Assembly (NCBI GenBank): GCA_017307735.1
Contig: JAFKGR010000014.1
Span: forward strand, 1-64,000
DNA: 64,000 nucleotides
Direction of reading: 5' to 3'
From: Chitinophagaceae bacterium
GTDB taxonomy: Bacteria > Bacteroidota > Bacteroidia > Chitinophagales > Chitinophagaceae
Shown here: piece by piece, positions 26,257-36,756 of the stretch
Layout: every line of letters starts with the position of its first letter
Numbering within the stretch: position 1 is the first letter of the stretch
Translations under genes and position numbers: made by a program
The notes under the pieces: generated by a model
What the model was told of the DNA's origin: nothing
The model's input: the letters and a program-made list of their open reading frames with translations, nothing else
Database searches by the model: none

Positions 26257-27960
26257 TTATTCTCTTCCCGGAATGGCTTCAATCAGATTCCTGGTATATT
26301 CTTCTTTAGGATGAAAAAAGACATCGGCGGCGCTCCCCGATTCTACGATTTTTCCTTTTTGCATTACCATAATCCGGTCACTGATATAATAGACCACCGA
26401 AAGATCATGAGAAATAAAAACAGCCGTAAATCCATATTCACGTTTTAAATCGGACAGCAGATTTAAAACCTGGGCCTGCACACTGACATCGAGAGCCGAA
26501 ACACTTTCATCAAATACAATAAAACCCGGATTCACTGTCAGTGCCCTGGCAATACAAATACGCTGCCGCTGGCCACCGCTGAATTCGTGAGGATAACGGT
26601 CATAATGTTCTGCTTTCAATCCCACCCTTTCCAGCAATTCTATTGTTTTGTCTTTTCTCTGCCGTTCGTTTTTTCCGATTCTATGAATATCCAGCGGTTC
26701 CCGGATGGCGCTCCCGATTGTAATTCTCGGATTGAGGCTACCGTAGGGATCCTGAAAAACGATTTGAATTTCTTTTCTTTTATCTCTCAATTCATTTTCA
26801 TTAATGCCGAGAAAATCTTGACCGTCCATGAAAACCTGGCCTGATGAGGGATTTATCAATCTCAACAACACCCGCCCAAGAGTTGTTTTTCCGCACCCGC
26901 TCTCCCCCACCAATCCCAAAGTCTCTCCCCGTTTGATATTAAATGAAACATGATCTACCGCATTGTATTCAGTTAGTATTTTACCAAAGAAGTTTTTTTT
27001 CAAAGGGTATTTCACAGAAAGATTTTTTACCTCTATTAAATTATTGCCTTCTGTATTTTCATGTTTTAATCCATTGGAAAGAACTGCGGAAAAATGAAGT
27101 ATTTCTTCATCCTTCAGTTTTATAAAATCACTGACCATGGGCAAGGGTTTCCCTTTATATTCAGGCCTGGGGTGGCAACTTAACAATGCTTTGGTATAAT
27201 CTTTCTCAGGATTTGTAAAAATTTTTTCTCTCGTCCCTGTTTCAATAATATCTCCCCGGTACATTACCACCACCCTGTCGGCAATTTCCTTTACCAGTCC
27301 AAGATCGTGCGTGATGTACAGAACACCCATTCCCATTGATTGTTGTAATTCTTTAAGCAATTCAACAATGCTTTTCTGAACCATTACATCAAGCGCTGTC
27401 GTGGGTTCATCAGCAATTAATAATTCCGGTTCGCACCCCACAGCCATGGCAATCATCACGCGTTGTTTCTGCCCGCCGCTCAATTCATGTGGATACCTGT
27501 AAAAAATATTTTCAGGATTGGGCAACCGTACCTTTTTGAAAAGATCAACCGTCCTTTGGAAGGCCTGTCGTTTTGAAATCTTCCTATGCCTTTGTAAAAC
27601 TTCGGCTACCTGTTTGCCGCATTTCATCACAGGATTAAGTGAGGTCATGGGTTCCTGAAAAATCATGGAAATCCTGTTTCCCCTGATATCTTTCAATACG
27701 GAAGAATGAGCCTTCAGAAGATCGGTCCGGGTATTCTGATAATCAATTAGAATTTCACCTGAAACCACCTCGGCAGATTTCGGCAGAAGATTAAGTATGG
27801 ATAGCGAGGTAACGGTTTTTCCCGAACCGGATTCCCCGACAACTGCCACAATTTCGCTCTTTTGAATATCGAGTGAAATATTTTTCAGTGCATGATTACG
27901 CCTCCCCTCCGAAAGAAAATCAACAGATAAATTATTAATTCGTAAAAGGGAGGGTTGCAT
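26257..27960 (-). CDS. Fused dipeptide/oligopeptide ABC transporter ATPase (DppD-DppF type)
   Basis: 567 residues with two ATPase domains in one chain. Domain 1 (about 1-260) has Walker A GESGSGKT, signature LSGGQKQR and Walker B LLIADEPT. Domain 2 (about 305-560) has [16 protein letters not shown] and GFIVFDES. Each is followed by the peptide-importer C-terminal segment ([30 protein letters not shown]). It would energise a peptide or nickel importer. Permeases are absent from the window. It is followed upstream by AMP nucleosidase with a 12-base gap, probably co-transcribed. Confidence 0.95.
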   Translation of the reverse strand: MQPSLLRINNLSVDFLSEGRRNHALKNISLDIQKSEIVAVVGESGSGKTVTSLSILNLLPKSAEVVSGEILIDYQNTRTDLLKAHSSVLKDIRGNRISMIFQEPMTSLNPVMKCGKQVAEVLQRHRKISKRQAFQRTVDLFKKVRLPNPENIFYRYPHELSGGQKQRVMIAMAVGCEPELLIADEPTTALDVMVQKSIVELLKELQQSMGMGVLYITHDLGLVKEIADRVVVMYRGDIIETGTREKIFTNPEKDYTKALLSCHPRPEYKGKPLPMVSDFIKLKDEEILHFSAVLSNGLKHENTEGNNLIEVKNLSVKYPLKKNFFGKILTEYNAVDHVSFNIKRGETLGLVGESGCGKTTLGRVLLRLINPSSGQVFMDGQDFLGINENELRDKRKEIQIVFQDPYGSLNPRITIGSAIREPLDIHRIGKNERQRKDKTIELLERVGLKAEHYDRYPHEFSGGQRQRICIARALTVNPGFIVFDESVSALDVSVQAQVLNLLSDLKREYGFTAVFISHDLSVVYYISDRIMVMQKGKIVESGSAADVFFHPKEEYTRNLIEAIPGRE

Positions 27961-27972
27961 GGAGTTGATAGA

Positions 27973-28743
27973 CTAAAATCTTAGGTGACGAACGGTAAGT
28001 CCGTTATTGATTAGCTGTTTGAGAGAATCTATCCCGATACGGAGGTGTTGTTCAACAAACTTCGATGTAACAGATGCATCACTTTTTGCAGTTTTTACAC
28101 CTTCCGGAACCATCGGTGAATCGCTGACAAGTAGCAATGCCCCGGTGGGAATTTTGTTATAAAATCCAACTGTGAAAATAGTTGCAGTTTCCATATCAAC
28201 CGCATAAGCCCTGATTTTTCTCAAATATCCTTTGAAAGTTTCATCATGCTCCCACACTCTTCTGTTGGTAGTATAAACAGTGCCCGTCCAGTAATCCTGC
28301 GAATATTCCCTGATAGTAGTTGAAATGGCCTTCTGCAGCGCAAATGCAGGCAGCGCCGGAACTTCGGGTGGAAAATAATCGTCCGAGGTACCTTCACCAC
28401 GCAGTGCGGCAATGGGCAAAATAAGATCTCCGATTTTATTCCGTTTCTTCAATCCGCCGCATTTGCCCAGGAACAAAACGGCTTTGGGATTAACGGCACT
28501 GAGCAAATCCATAATCGTTGCAGCACCCGGACTTCCCATCCCGAAATTGATAATACTTATATCATTGGCCGTAGCACATTCCATTGGTTTATCCATCCCC
28601 ACCACCTTTACATTGTGGATGTCGGCAAACATCTGAACATAATTGTTGAAATTGGTAAGCAAAATGTATTCTCCAAAATTTTCCAATCGCTCTCCGGTAT
28701 AACGAGGAAGCCAGTTTTCTACAATTTCTTTCTTTGTCTTCAT
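27973..28743 (-). CDS. amn: AMP nucleosidase
   Basis: 256 residues, the short single-domain form seen in Bacteroidota. FGMGSPGAATIMDLL and LFLGKCGGLKKRNKIGDLILP are the phosphorylase-fold motifs. AVDMETATIFTVGFYNK carries the catalytic-site Glu pattern, and LLLVSDSPMVPEGVKT the Asp. It hydrolyses AMP to adenine and ribose 5-phosphate in the cytoplasm. The start was set at ATG 28743; a longer TTG start at 28755 is possible. Phosphorylases of the same fold are the alternative identity, but the length and ends fit AMP nucleosidase. Confidence 0.88.
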   Translation of the reverse strand: MKTKKEIVENWLPRYTGERLENFGEYILLTNFNNYVQMFADIHNVKVVGMDKPMECATANDISIINFGMGSPGAATIMDLLSAVNPKAVLFLGKCGGLKKRNKIGDLILPIAALRGEGTSDDYFPPEVPALPAFALQKAISTTIREYSQDYWTGTVYTTNRRVWEHDETFKGYLRKIRAYAVDMETATIFTVGFYNKIPTGALLLVSDSPMVPEGVKTAKSDASVTSKFVEQHLRIGIDSLKQLINNGLTVRHLRF

Positions 28744-28979
28744 TGTTATTGACAATCTTCTGTTTAAAGTGCATAAAAATACGATTTACAGATTTATTAA
28801 AATGGTTATTGTTATTCTGCATGTATATCAAAACCTTTCCGGAAATAAATATTGTATTCGGTAAAACATCGGCTGGTGGCGAATGCTAAACGATTCTCTG
28901 ATCCGCCGGCGAAAATCCAGGATACCCTTAATATTCATAAAACCCTTTCTTTGCAATTTATAAACCAGAAAACAAAAGA

Positions 28980-29429
28980 TTGGAAGGCCTCATCAAAATA
29001 GAATTTCCGAAGGATTGTGTTCAGGTCAGAAATGCAAACAACCGTCAGGAAATTTTTTGCGTCATCAGAAAAGAATGGCTGTTGCTGACTCCCGAAGAAT
29101 GGGTACGCCAGCATGTGATTCAGTTTTTAATTTCTTACGGATATCCTTCCTCTCTGATATCAGTCGAAAAAAAAATCTCACTTCCAAACAACCTTACCAA
29201 AAGATGTGACATCGTAATTTATGACAGAAATGCCAGGCCGTTTATGATTATTGAATGTAAAAGAATGGAAACGGATCTTTCTGAAAAAGTATTAAACCAG
29301 GTGTTGAGATACCATATCCCTTTGCAACCAACTTATCTGATCATCACAAATGGCCTTTTCACAATGGGATTTAAAAAAGAAAGGAACCGGTTTATTCCAG
29401 CCGGTTCCTTTCCATCTTTTCCTGTATAA
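28980..29429 (+). CDS. HSDR_N_2-like PD-(D/E)xK domain protein, stand-alone
   Basis: 149 residues. EEWVRQHVIQFLISYGYP and KRCDIVIYDRNARPFMIIECKRM give the nuclease-fold motif: Asp in CDIVIYD and the ECK triad. This is the N-terminal domain found in type I restriction HsdR subunits, here alone without helicase or methylase genes. It is a known small family in Bacteroidota whose function is not established. The start is TTG; no ATG is available. The last residues (GSFPSFPV) are encoded by the arm of a strong hairpin that also serves the convergent gdh gene. Confidence 0.75.
   Translation: MEGLIKIEFPKDCVQVRNANNRQEIFCVIRKEWLLLTPEEWVRQHVIQFLISYGYPSSLISVEKKISLPNNLTKRCDIVIYDRNARPFMIIECKRMETDLSEKVLNQVLRYHIPLQPTYLIITNGLFTMGFKKERNRFIPAGSFPSFPV
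29374..29411 (-). terminator. Terminator of glutamate dehydrogenase inside the opposing gene
   Basis: AAAGGAACCGG (29380-29390) and CCGGTTCCTTT (29401-29411) form a perfect 11-bp stem with a ten-base loop. On the minus strand CTTTTTTAA follows, as in an intrinsic terminator. It lies within the coding end of the plus-strand gene. Confidence 0.8.
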
Positions 29430-29437
29430 TAAAAACA

Positions 29438-30859
29438 CTATGGGAAAATACCCAATTCTGTGTAAGACGTTGCAACCTTATTGATAGCGCATACATAGGC
29501 GGCTGTACGTAAATCAGGAATACCGGGTGTATTGTTCCAGATATCAACAATTTCCCTGGTGGCAGTGATCATTGTTTCTTCGAGTCCGCTTCTCACCAGA
29601 TCAATTTCTTCGGGTCCATGTTCAATGAAATCTTTGGAACTCTTGTCGATAGTCTTTCCCGTCAAACCCTCTACCTGCGTAACGATGTGTTTGTTCATAT
29701 TCTCGGTAAAACGTTTTTCCAAACGGCCGTATCTGACATGACTTAGATTTTTCAGCCATTCAAAATAACTTACGGTAACACCACCGGCATTCAGATACAT
29801 ATCAGGAATTACAATGACACCTTTTGCATTAAGTATGTCATCAGCTTCTGCCGTCAAAGGCCCGTTGGCTGCTTCTGCAACCACCTTCGCTCTGATTCTT
29901 GCCGCATTGCCACTATTGATAACATTTTCCAACGCTGCCGGAATCAAAACATCACATTCCATTTCCAAAGCATCCTGTCTCTTTTCAAAATTCTTCGCGC
30001 CTGGAAAATCCAGAATAGAACCTGTTTGTTTACGATGAGTAAAAACAGCATCTACATCCAATCCGTCATAATTGTAGATAGCGCCTTCATATTCCGCAAG
30101 GCCAACGATTATAGCGCCGGACTGTTGTGCAAACAGCGCTGTATGATAACCTACATTGCCCAATCCCTGAATGCAAATTCTCTTTCCTTTGATTCCAACG
30201 GGCAATCCGGCTTTTTTCATCAACAAATCATTATTGCAAACTTCTGTAAGGCCATAAACAACGCCAAGACCGGTGGCTTCACGGCGTCCGCGGACACCTC
30301 CCTGCGATACAGGTTTGCCGGTGACACAACCCGCAGAATCTATTTCTCCCGGATGCATAGCTGAATAAGTGTCCAGTATCCATGCCATTTCTCTTTCACC
30401 CGTACCATAGTCAGGTGCAGGAACGTCAATACCCGGGCCGATAAAATTCTTTTTGATCAGCTCTGCTGTGTATCTTCTTGTAATTTTTTCCAATTCATAG
30501 GGTGTAAAATTCCGGGGATTAATTTTTATCCCTCCCTTTGCACCTCCGAACGGAACATTTACAATTGCACATTTATAAGTCATCAATGCAGCCAGGGCCA
30601 TTACTTCATCCTGATCCACTGCAATACTGAATCTGATACCACCTTTACAAGGTGTTTTGTGATGAGAGTGTTGTACACGGAAAGCTTCAACAGTAATGAT
30701 CTCACCGCTTTCACGTTTGATCGGAAAGCTCATCTGATAAACACTGTTACATCCCTTAATCTGCCGCAGGATACCCCCATCCCACTTCGTAAACACGGCG
30801 GCTTTATCAAAGTTCCGCTCCACATTATGGAAGAAACTATAGTGAACTTCATTTGCCAT
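29438..30859 (-). CDS. Glu/Leu/Phe/Val dehydrogenase (NAD(P)-glutamate dehydrogenase type)
   Basis: 473 residues. The N-terminal part has KGGIRFS and PFGGAKGGI, with the catalytic Lys of the family. The active-site loop is [15 protein letters not shown]. The Rossmann domain has [13 protein letters not shown]. The C-terminus ends in a helical cap. It catalyses reversible oxidative deamination of glutamate with NAD or NADP. Its start is ATG 30859; length is a little longer than the 420-450 usual for the hexameric form. The cofactor preference cannot be decided from the sequence. Confidence 0.93.
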   Translation of the reverse strand: MANEVHYSFFHNVERNFDKAAVFTKWDGGILRQIKGCNSVYQMSFPIKRESGEIITVEAFRVQHSHHKTPCKGGIRFSIAVDQDEVMALAALMTYKCAIVNVPFGGAKGGIKINPRNFTPYELEKITRRYTAELIKKNFIGPGIDVPAPDYGTGEREMAWILDTYSAMHPGEIDSAGCVTGKPVSQGGVRGRREATGLGVVYGLTEVCNNDLLMKKAGLPVGIKGKRICIQGLGNVGYHTALFAQQSGAIIVGLAEYEGAIYNYDGLDVDAVFTHRKQTGSILDFPGAKNFEKRQDALEMECDVLIPAALENVINSGNAARIRAKVVAEAANGPLTAEADDILNAKGVIVIPDMYLNAGGVTVSYFEWLKNLSHVRYGRLEKRFTENMNKHIVTQVEGLTGKTIDKSSKDFIEHGPEEIDLVRSGLEETMITATREIVDIWNNTPGIPDLRTAAYVCAINKVATSYTELGIFP

Positions 30860-30880
30860 AAAATATATATTTAAGAGTTT

Positions 30881-31111
30881 TTATTTTTCTTTCTCCTTAT
30901 GTGAGATTTTTATGTCTATCCTTATCAGATACAAAATCAATACAACCAAAATCACAATACAGACGGTCATCACCACATAAATCTTATTGTTACTCCGCAT
31001 AAAATCATCAAGCGTCTGTCCGGTTGGTGTCGCACCCTGAGCTAAACAGTTCAGGCTGGCCAACAGGGATATAACAGTTATGAATAAGTTTTTTTTCAAT
31101 TTTCTAAGCAT
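30881..31111 (-). CDS. ccmD: CcmD-family small haem-exporter membrane protein
   Basis: 76 residues: a signal-like hydrophobic N-terminus (FITVISLLASLNCLAQG), then an acidic linker and a membrane helix (IYVVMTVCIVILVVLILYLI) with a charged end. It overlaps the ccsA/ccmC-like gene by eight bases. Its size and position are those of CcmD, which holds CcmC in complex with the CcmE chaperone in haem delivery for c-type cytochromes. Sequence conservation in CcmD is low, so the call rests on context. Confidence 0.75.
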   Translation of the reverse strand: MLRKLKKNLFITVISLLASLNCLAQGATPTGQTLDDFMRSNNKIYVVMTVCIVILVVLILYLIRIDIKISHKEKEK

Positions 31112-31787
31112 TCACAATGGTTTTGTGGGTAAGCAAAAAGTAGCGGATTTTTAAATCACTGATCCATATCCCGAGGAGGATCCAACCAAAAACAGCAGGC
31201 CAGAAAACGGCTCTCATCGTGGGGTCAAGGCTGCCTCCGCCCAGGGCCGGATTACCACCTCCCTGTGCACCTTCCAATCCGCCGGGATGAAGTGATTGTA
31301 CCATTCTTGGTAAAATTATTATCAGTGGAATATAAATAAACCAGGCAAAAATGTTATAGACTCCCGAAATGCGTGCCCGCTTGTCAAAATCATTCATTGA
31401 CCCGCGCAAAACCACATAGGCAAAATAAATCAGGACAGCAATGGCTGCGGCCATTTGTTTGGGATCGTTGCTCCAATATTCACCCCAGGTAAACTTGGCC
31501 CAGATAGACCCGGTAGCCAGACCGAGAAGCCCGAAGACAATTCCGGTTTTGGCATATTCTCCGGCCCTGATATCATATTTCAGATTTTGCGTACGCAGAT
31601 AGGCAATGCTATATCCGAGAGATAGCGTAAGCAATGTGATCATCGTGAACCACATGGGAACATGAAAAAAGAAATTTCTGATTGTTTGATGAAGGTTGCC
31701 GATGTTGGGGACCTTAATTAAAAATCCGGCAATAAAAGAAAAGAGAAGGAACACAATGCAAACAACTTTCCACCACGTAAACTTCAT
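31104..31787 (-). CDS. ccmC: CcmC/CcsA-family haem-handling membrane protein
   Basis: 227 residues with six hydrophobic segments. IWAKFTWGEYWSNDPKQMAAA is the tryptophan-rich haem-binding WGxxW-type motif, and His residues flank the segments (FFFHVPMW near 41). It supplies haem to CcmE or to the cytochrome c synthase at the outer face of the inner membrane. It sits between ccmB and the small ccmD-like gene on the same strand. CcsA of system II is the alternative, but the short length and CcmB neighbour favour CcmC. Confidence 0.9.
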   Translation of the reverse strand: MKFTWWKVVCIVFLLFSFIAGFLIKVPNIGNLHQTIRNFFFHVPMWFTMITLLTLSLGYSIAYLRTQNLKYDIRAGEYAKTGIVFGLLGLATGSIWAKFTWGEYWSNDPKQMAAAIAVLIYFAYVVLRGSMNDFDKRARISGVYNIFAWFIYIPLIIILPRMVQSLHPGGLEGAQGGGNPALGGGSLDPTMRAVFWPAVFGWILLGIWISDLKIRYFLLTHKTIVNA

Positions 31788-31822
31788 GAGAAAAATATTT
31801 TATAAGTATTTCACTTATTGAG

Positions 31823-31830
31823 CAAAATTA
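31823..31830 (-). promoter_or_regulatory. -7 promoter box (TAATTTTG)
   Basis: TAATTTTG on the minus strand fits TAnnTTTG. It lies 36 bases before the ccmC-like ATG, which is farther than usual. No convincing -33 element was seen. Confidence 0.35.
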
Positions 31831-31950
31831 CAGCTTATTGACCAATAATTTCATTTATCAAAAACCGGCACAAACTAAAAATTTCTTATAAAGAAAAGAG
31901 ATATTCTTTATTTGAATTTCTCTGCCTTCAGGGAAAAATAATCATAATTT

Positions 31951-32604
31951 TCAGTCCTTCCACAAGAAGGGAAACAAAATAACAGCAAGTACAATAACGA
32001 GGATATTAAGCCCCGAAAGAAGTAAAACCATTTGGGTAAGCGCTCCGCTTTCAAAACCCAATCCAAAGGCAGACTTGGAAATACGGATCAGCAACATTAG
32101 CTGAGGGATAATCAACGGGAAACCGAGAATAGCCATAATAGCTGCATTCTGCTGTGCTTTGGCAGCAATGGCCGACATCAATGTAAACACCAGGCTGATG
32201 CTGAAAGCGCCATAAAAAGAAATTACTGCAAATCTCCACAAATCCAGCATCGGGCTTCCGAGTAAAATCAGAAACAAAATTAAACTCAGCACCACCATAA
32301 TTATTACTACCACCGCGTTATAAATCATTTTGGCAATGACAAACTGAACCGGCGAACTGACCAGATAGAAATAAATCATCCGCCCTTTGCTTTCCTGCAA
32401 AAAACTTTTGGCCACAGCATTAATGCTGATAAATAACTGCATCATCCAGAAAACTCCGTTATATACATCTGAAGCAGGATGGCCGATAGCAAGAAACAGA
32501 ACAAAAATGGAAGATGCCACATAAAGAAGTATCCCAAAAAATGTGTGTTGATGGCGCAATTCAAGCAGAAGATCCTTTTTAATTAAGATGGCAATGGGCT
32601 TCAT
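31951..32604 (-). CDS. ccmB: CcmB-like haem exporter membrane subunit
   Basis: 217 residues with six membrane segments. The N-terminus [19 protein letters not shown] is the CcmB hallmark, and the [22 protein letters not shown] region is conserved. It forms the membrane half of the ABC complex that releases haem-loaded CcmE; the ATPase CcmA is not in the window. It overlaps thymidine kinase by four bases (ATGA), indicating translational coupling although the functions differ. Confidence 0.9.
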   Translation of the reverse strand: MKPIAILIKKDLLLELRHQHTFFGILLYVASSIFVLFLAIGHPASDVYNGVFWMMQLFISINAVAKSFLQESKGRMIYFYLVSSPVQFVIAKMIYNAVVVIIMVVLSLILFLILLGSPMLDLWRFAVISFYGAFSISLVFTLMSAIAAKAQQNAAIMAILGFPLIIPQLMLLIRISKSAFGLGFESGALTQMVLLLSGLNILVIVLAVILFPFLWKD

Positions 32605-33191
32605 GGATTTCTTTTAACAGCCTTATCGCCCAACTGGGCACAAACACGGCACCTGGGTTCATAAATATCTTTTTCGCCAAGCAAAACCTGGCTTCCGGAA
32701 TTTATCTTACGGTAACTAACATGGGCTATATTGCCACAAACAACACAAATCGCATGAAGCTTGGTGATATAGTCTGCTACTGCCAGCAATGCAGGCATTT
32801 GTCCGAAAGGACGTCCCTTAAAATCCATATCCAATCCGGCAACGATTACCCGCATCCCTTTCAGGGCAAGTGTTTCACAAACAGAAACTATCTGATCGTC
32901 AAAAAACTGAGCTTCATCAATTCCCACTACATCCACATCCTGAGCATACATAAGGATAGAACTTGAATTTTCTATCGGTGTGGACATAATCTTATTTTCA
33001 TCATGGCTCACAATCTTCTCTTCATCATACCGCGTATCAATGGCCGGTTTAAATATCTCCACTTTCAAATTGGCAATTTTTACTCTCTTCAATCTGCGAA
33101 TAAGCTCTTCCGTTTTTCCGCTAAACATGCTTCCGCAAATCACTTCTATCCATCCCCGGCGTTCACCCGTGAATTGAGGTTCTATAAACAT
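32601..33191 (-). CDS. tdk: Thymidine kinase
   Basis: 196 residues of the type II family. P-loop [12 protein letters not shown], the [10 protein letters not shown] segment with the catalytic Glu, and four zinc Cys (CVVCGN and CRVCAQ) are all present. It phosphorylates thymidine with ATP to feed the pyrimidine salvage route in the cytoplasm. The C-terminal lasso loop [20 protein letters not shown] is intact. It is the first gene of the tdk-ccmB transcript. Confidence 0.96.
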   Translation of the reverse strand: MFIEPQFTGERRGWIEVICGSMFSGKTEELIRRLKRVKIANLKVEIFKPAIDTRYDEEKIVSHDENKIMSTPIENSSSILMYAQDVDVVGIDEAQFFDDQIVSVCETLALKGMRVIVAGLDMDFKGRPFGQMPALLAVADYITKLHAICVVCGNIAHVSYRKINSGSQVLLGEKDIYEPRCRVCAQLGDKAVKRNP

Positions 33192-33306
33192 TTTTGTAAA
33201 TAATTATCAGTTACAATCTGTAACTTAGCCAATTGCAAGGTTAATCTGAATTTCATAAAATTCAAAAACAATTTTTCTCAATCCGCTTACACACAACTCT
33301 GTAGAT

Positions 33307-34074
33307 ATGGAAAGAGTGAAAACACTCATTAGAAAATTACAAGAACAATCTGAATCCAACGCTTCTATACGCGTGATCATGCAAACTGTCCAAATGTTAC
33401 AGGCAGAATTGCAGTCGATGGAATGCAATAAAAATACAGATTCAGGCAGGAAGGTATCTGTAGTTATGCCGGTATCTTTTGGTTCTCAAAATAAAAATAT
33501 TGGTAATCCCGAAAAAAGAACGGGAGAAGAAAAAGTGGTACACACACTTCAGGTAGATGAAAAAGAAATTGAAGAAGAACTGGAAGAAATAAAAAGGCAT
33601 GCAACCGTGTTGCAAACTTTCAGCCATCATAATGCACTTGACGGCCTGGATGTTTTTGAAGAAGTACCAACTCTTTCTCATCAGGATCCGTTGCCTGCCG
33701 CTGAAAAATTAGAAATTGAGGAAAGGATTCACATTACAGAAACAAATCAATTTTACGAATCGCAGGAAACCCGGGAAAGCCTGAATGATAAATTAAAAGT
33801 TGAAAAGCTTGAATTGTCGCAAACGCTGGCTGATACGCCAATCAAGGATTTAAGAAAAGCAATCAGCGTAAACGATCGTTTTCAGTTTATCAATGAATTA
33901 TTCCGCGGTGATGAATCCATGTACGAAAGATGCATCAAAACCATTCAGGGTTTTTCTATTTATCCCGAGGCAGAATACTGGATCAGAAGGGAATTGAAAA
34001 TTAAAATCGGATGGCGCGATAACAATCCGATTGTAAAACATTTTGATGAAATGGTGAAAAGGAGATTTTTGTGA
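33307..34074 (+). CDS. Conserved Bacteroidota protein, unknown function
   Basis: 255 residues, no signal or membrane segment. The N-terminal 40 residues are helical (RVKTLIRKLQEQSESN), the middle is acidic and low in complexity, and the last 75 (SVNDRFQFINELFRGDESMYERC...YWIRRELKIKIGWRDNN) are compact and resemble a C-terminal domain seen in other Bacteroidota proteins of unknown role. The gene is divergent from tdk. I do not assign a function. Confidence 0.75.
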   Translation: MERVKTLIRKLQEQSESNASIRVIMQTVQMLQAELQSMECNKNTDSGRKVSVVMPVSFGSQNKNIGNPEKRTGEEKVVHTLQVDEKEIEEELEEIKRHATVLQTFSHHNALDGLDVFEEVPTLSHQDPLPAAEKLEIEERIHITETNQFYESQETRESLNDKLKVEKLELSQTLADTPIKDLRKAISVNDRFQFINELFRGDESMYERCIKTIQGFSIYPEAEYWIRRELKIKIGWRDNNPIVKHFDEMVKRRFL

Positions 34075-34128
34075 ATTGTTGCTCAAATTCAATCGTCATT
34101 GGTTCCGATAACATCAGTCTTTAGCCTG

Positions 34129-35325
34129 TTACACCCTTTCGAAAATCATTGCCCCACCCTGGCCCACTCCCACACACATTGTAGCCAATCCGTATTTAGC
34201 TTTTGATCTTTTCATTTCATATAACAAGGTTGTGGCAATCCGGGTACCGCTGCAACCGAGTGGATGTCCTAAAGCAATGGCGCCGCCATTTACATTTACT
34301 TTATTTATATCAAAACCCAATTCACGGATACAAACTATAGATTGTGATGCGAAAGCTTCATTCAATTCAATAACATCGAGATCTGCGACTGACAACCCTG
34401 CGCGTGCCAGCGCTTTTTTTGTTGCCGGAATCGGACCAATACCCATAATAGCCGGATCCACACCTGCTACGGCCATACTTCTGACTATCGCGAGAGGCTC
34501 CAGGTTATATTTCTTCACGGTTTCCTCATTTACGATCAAGGTCATAGCTGCGCCGTCATTGATCCCGCTGGAATTTCCTGCAGTCACACTTCCATCTTTT
34601 AAAAATGCAGGTTTCAGACTGGCTAATTTTTCCAAAGATGTTTTGCGTGGATGTTCATCTTTATCAAAAACAAATTTTTCAGCTTTGTAAGGAGCCACTT
34701 CTACCGGTAAAATTTCATCTTTCCATTTTCCTGAATCCAATGCGTTAAAATATTTTTCCTGGCTGCTCATTGCAAAACGGTCTTGTTCTTCCCTCGTCAG
34801 ATTCCACTTCCTGACCACATTCTCGGCGGTTTCTCCCATTGAATAGGGATAATATTTTTTTATGAGTTCCGGATTCGGAAAGCGCCAGCCAATTGTAGTG
34901 TCAAAAATTTCCGGTTTACGGCTGAATACTTTGTCAGGCTTTGTCATTACATAGGGTGCCCGGGACATGCTCTCCACTCCACCGGCAAGGTAAATATTTC
35001 CATCGCCGCACATGATGGCTCTGGAAGCGTCCATCATCGCCTGCAAACCACTTGCACATAAACGGTTCACCGTATTCCCGGCAACAGAAACCGGCAATCC
35101 CGCCAGCAATGCTGCCATCCGCGCCACATTCCGGTTATCTTCTCCCGCCTGATTTGCATCACCTGAAATGACATCTTCAATTTCGTTCACATCAATTTCA
35201 GGGTGCCGGAGGAGAAGCCCCTGAATCGTCTTTGCCAGCAAATCGTCCGGCCTTATGGAACTCAGCGCGCCGCCATATTTTCCAATCGGGGTCCGGATAG
35301 CATCCACCACAAAAGCTCTTTCCAT
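34129..35325 (-). CDS. pcaF: Acetyl-CoA C-acyltransferase, 3-oxoadipyl-CoA thiolase-like
   Basis: 398 residues. The acyl-accepting Cys is in NRLCASGLQAM, NEAFASQ and GHPLGCSGTRI give the catalytic His and second-site residues, and CVGVGQGGAMIFE closes the C-terminus. Internal stretches GEDNRNVARMAALLAGLPV and GGVESMSRAPYVM are those of PcaF/PaaJ thiolases of aromatic-acid breakdown. A general beta-oxidation thiolase is also possible. The start is placed at the ATG giving MERAFVVDAIRTPIGKYGG; an upstream ATG adds eight residues. No other ring-cleavage gene lies near, so the pathway is uncertain. Confidence 0.85.
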   Translation of the reverse strand: MERAFVVDAIRTPIGKYGGALSSIRPDDLLAKTIQGLLLRHPEIDVNEIEDVISGDANQAGEDNRNVARMAALLAGLPVSVAGNTVNRLCASGLQAMMDASRAIMCGDGNIYLAGGVESMSRAPYVMTKPDKVFSRKPEIFDTTIGWRFPNPELIKKYYPYSMGETAENVVRKWNLTREEQDRFAMSSQEKYFNALDSGKWKDEILPVEVAPYKAEKFVFDKDEHPRKTSLEKLASLKPAFLKDGSVTAGNSSGINDGAAMTLIVNEETVKKYNLEPLAIVRSMAVAGVDPAIMGIGPIPATKKALARAGLSVADLDVIELNEAFASQSIVCIRELGFDINKVNVNGGAIALGHPLGCSGTRIATTLLYEMKRSKAKYGLATMCVGVGQGGAMIFERV

Positions 35326-35804
35326 TTCAAAATATTTACAGACGTGCAAGTTATTATTTTCTTTGCAAGGCTTTATTCAGCCAATGACCCACGATGTAAA
35401 TAAAGAAAAATGAGAAATCCATTTTCTTTGATAATGTCTCTTTTGTTTAAAAATATTTTTTTTCAATAATATTTTAAAACGAAGAATCGACGGCCATAAA
35501 TGTATTTTCAACCATAGCAGTTCTACGATGTATTTGTGTGATCTACGGTAAAATTTTCTCTTGTAAATAAAAAATCACCAGTGGATACAATAAATAACTT
35601 TCAAAAAAGGTTACAACTAATAAATCACAGGTTCCAAACAGGTGAAAAATGTTAACCGCTTAATAAAATTTGTACCAATTGATGTATTTGAATGGAATCA
35701 GATAACCGAAAAACCCAATAAATAACCTATTTTAGAGCACTTTCAAAAAATCCAATATTTTATTTTCAAAATTGAATTTGTGCAAGCTCGCTAAAAACCG
35801 TTTC
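35326..35804. other. 479-bp gap, no gene seen
   Basis: AT-rich sequence between divergent genes. TGAATTTG at 35773 is a weak -7 candidate for the following gene. The reading frame of the next gene extends into it through a TTG, but the ATG at 35805 is preferred. Confidence 0.45.
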
Positions 35805-36551
35805 ATGAAGAGAAAAATGAAAGAAGTATTAAAAGAAATCAGCCCCTTGTTTCTGTTGTTGATGGTATTTCCTTTTTTGTCTGCCAGCCACAAACTGAAA
35901 ACTACCACCATCAGTCCGGTTTCAAAAAAAACTTTAAAATCAGATTCTGCCAAACCGGTTGCCGTACCGTTCAGTTTGTACAATGCGATGGATCTTGAGG
36001 ATGCCGGACTCTCCGAGCCTGCATTTCAACTTGCATTAAAAGGTTTTGGAAAACTGCTTGAACAGGGTAAAATTGAGAACTCTTCGGTTCTGACTGTAAT
36101 AGATTTCAGTAAACCATCCACAACACAAAGATTATTTGTACTGAGCCTGGACAGCCTGAAAGTTCTTTATAAAACATTTGTAGCACACGGCAGAAATTCC
36201 GGAACACTGTACGCAAACCGGTTCAGCAACCGGGTAAATAGTCACATGAGCAGCCTCGGTTTTTACACTACGGGAAATACCTATTCGGGAGAACATGGTT
36301 ATTCACTGAAACTGGTTGGCGAAGAAAAAGGAATTAACGACAATGCCGCCAGAAGAGCTATTGTGATCCATGGCGCGTATTATGTTACGCCGGCGTATGC
36401 CAATGTAAAAGGGTATATCGGACGGAGCTATGGATGTCCTGCCCTGCCACAAAAAATTTCAAGGCCGATCATTGAAACTATTAAAGACGGTAGTTGTGTT
36501 TTCATTTATAGCCCTGACGGAAACTATATGAAAAAATCTGATCTCCTTTAA
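35805..36551 (+). CDS. Murein L,D-transpeptidase catalytic domain protein (YkuD_2)
   Basis: About 248 residues with a hydrophobic N-terminus (EISPLFLLLMVFPFLSASHK) acting as signal peptide or anchor. The catalytic motif is close to the end: VIHGAYYVTP, then GRSYGCPALP with the nucleophile Cys, and the His of the IHG. This is the YkuD_2 group, whose members are presumed to make or remodel 3-3 cross-links, or attach lipoproteins to peptidoglycan. The ATG start has a second ATG 12 bases later. It is monocistronic by spacing. Confidence 0.88.
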   Translation: MKRKMKEVLKEISPLFLLLMVFPFLSASHKLKTTTISPVSKKTLKSDSAKPVAVPFSLYNAMDLEDAGLSEPAFQLALKGFGKLLEQGKIENSSVLTVIDFSKPSTTQRLFVLSLDSLKVLYKTFVAHGRNSGTLYANRFSNRVNSHMSSLGFYTTGNTYSGEHGYSLKLVGEEKGINDNAARRAIVIHGAYYVTPAYANVKGYIGRSYGCPALPQKISRPIIETIKDGSCVFIYSPDGNYMKKSDLL

Positions 36552-36756
36552 AGCATTAAGGCCGCTTCCGGATATTTTTCAAAGAGTTATTCCACTTATT
36601 TTTCAGGAAATCTTACATTTTGTTTTTTATCAGTTCCAAAAGATAATTCAACAGGTTATCCTTATTTTTTCTTACTCAAAACTTTTGTTCGCTAATACAA
36701 AATAAAATCTCAGGCATAATCTAAACCATAGAATGTTTTTCTTTGCATAATTAAAG

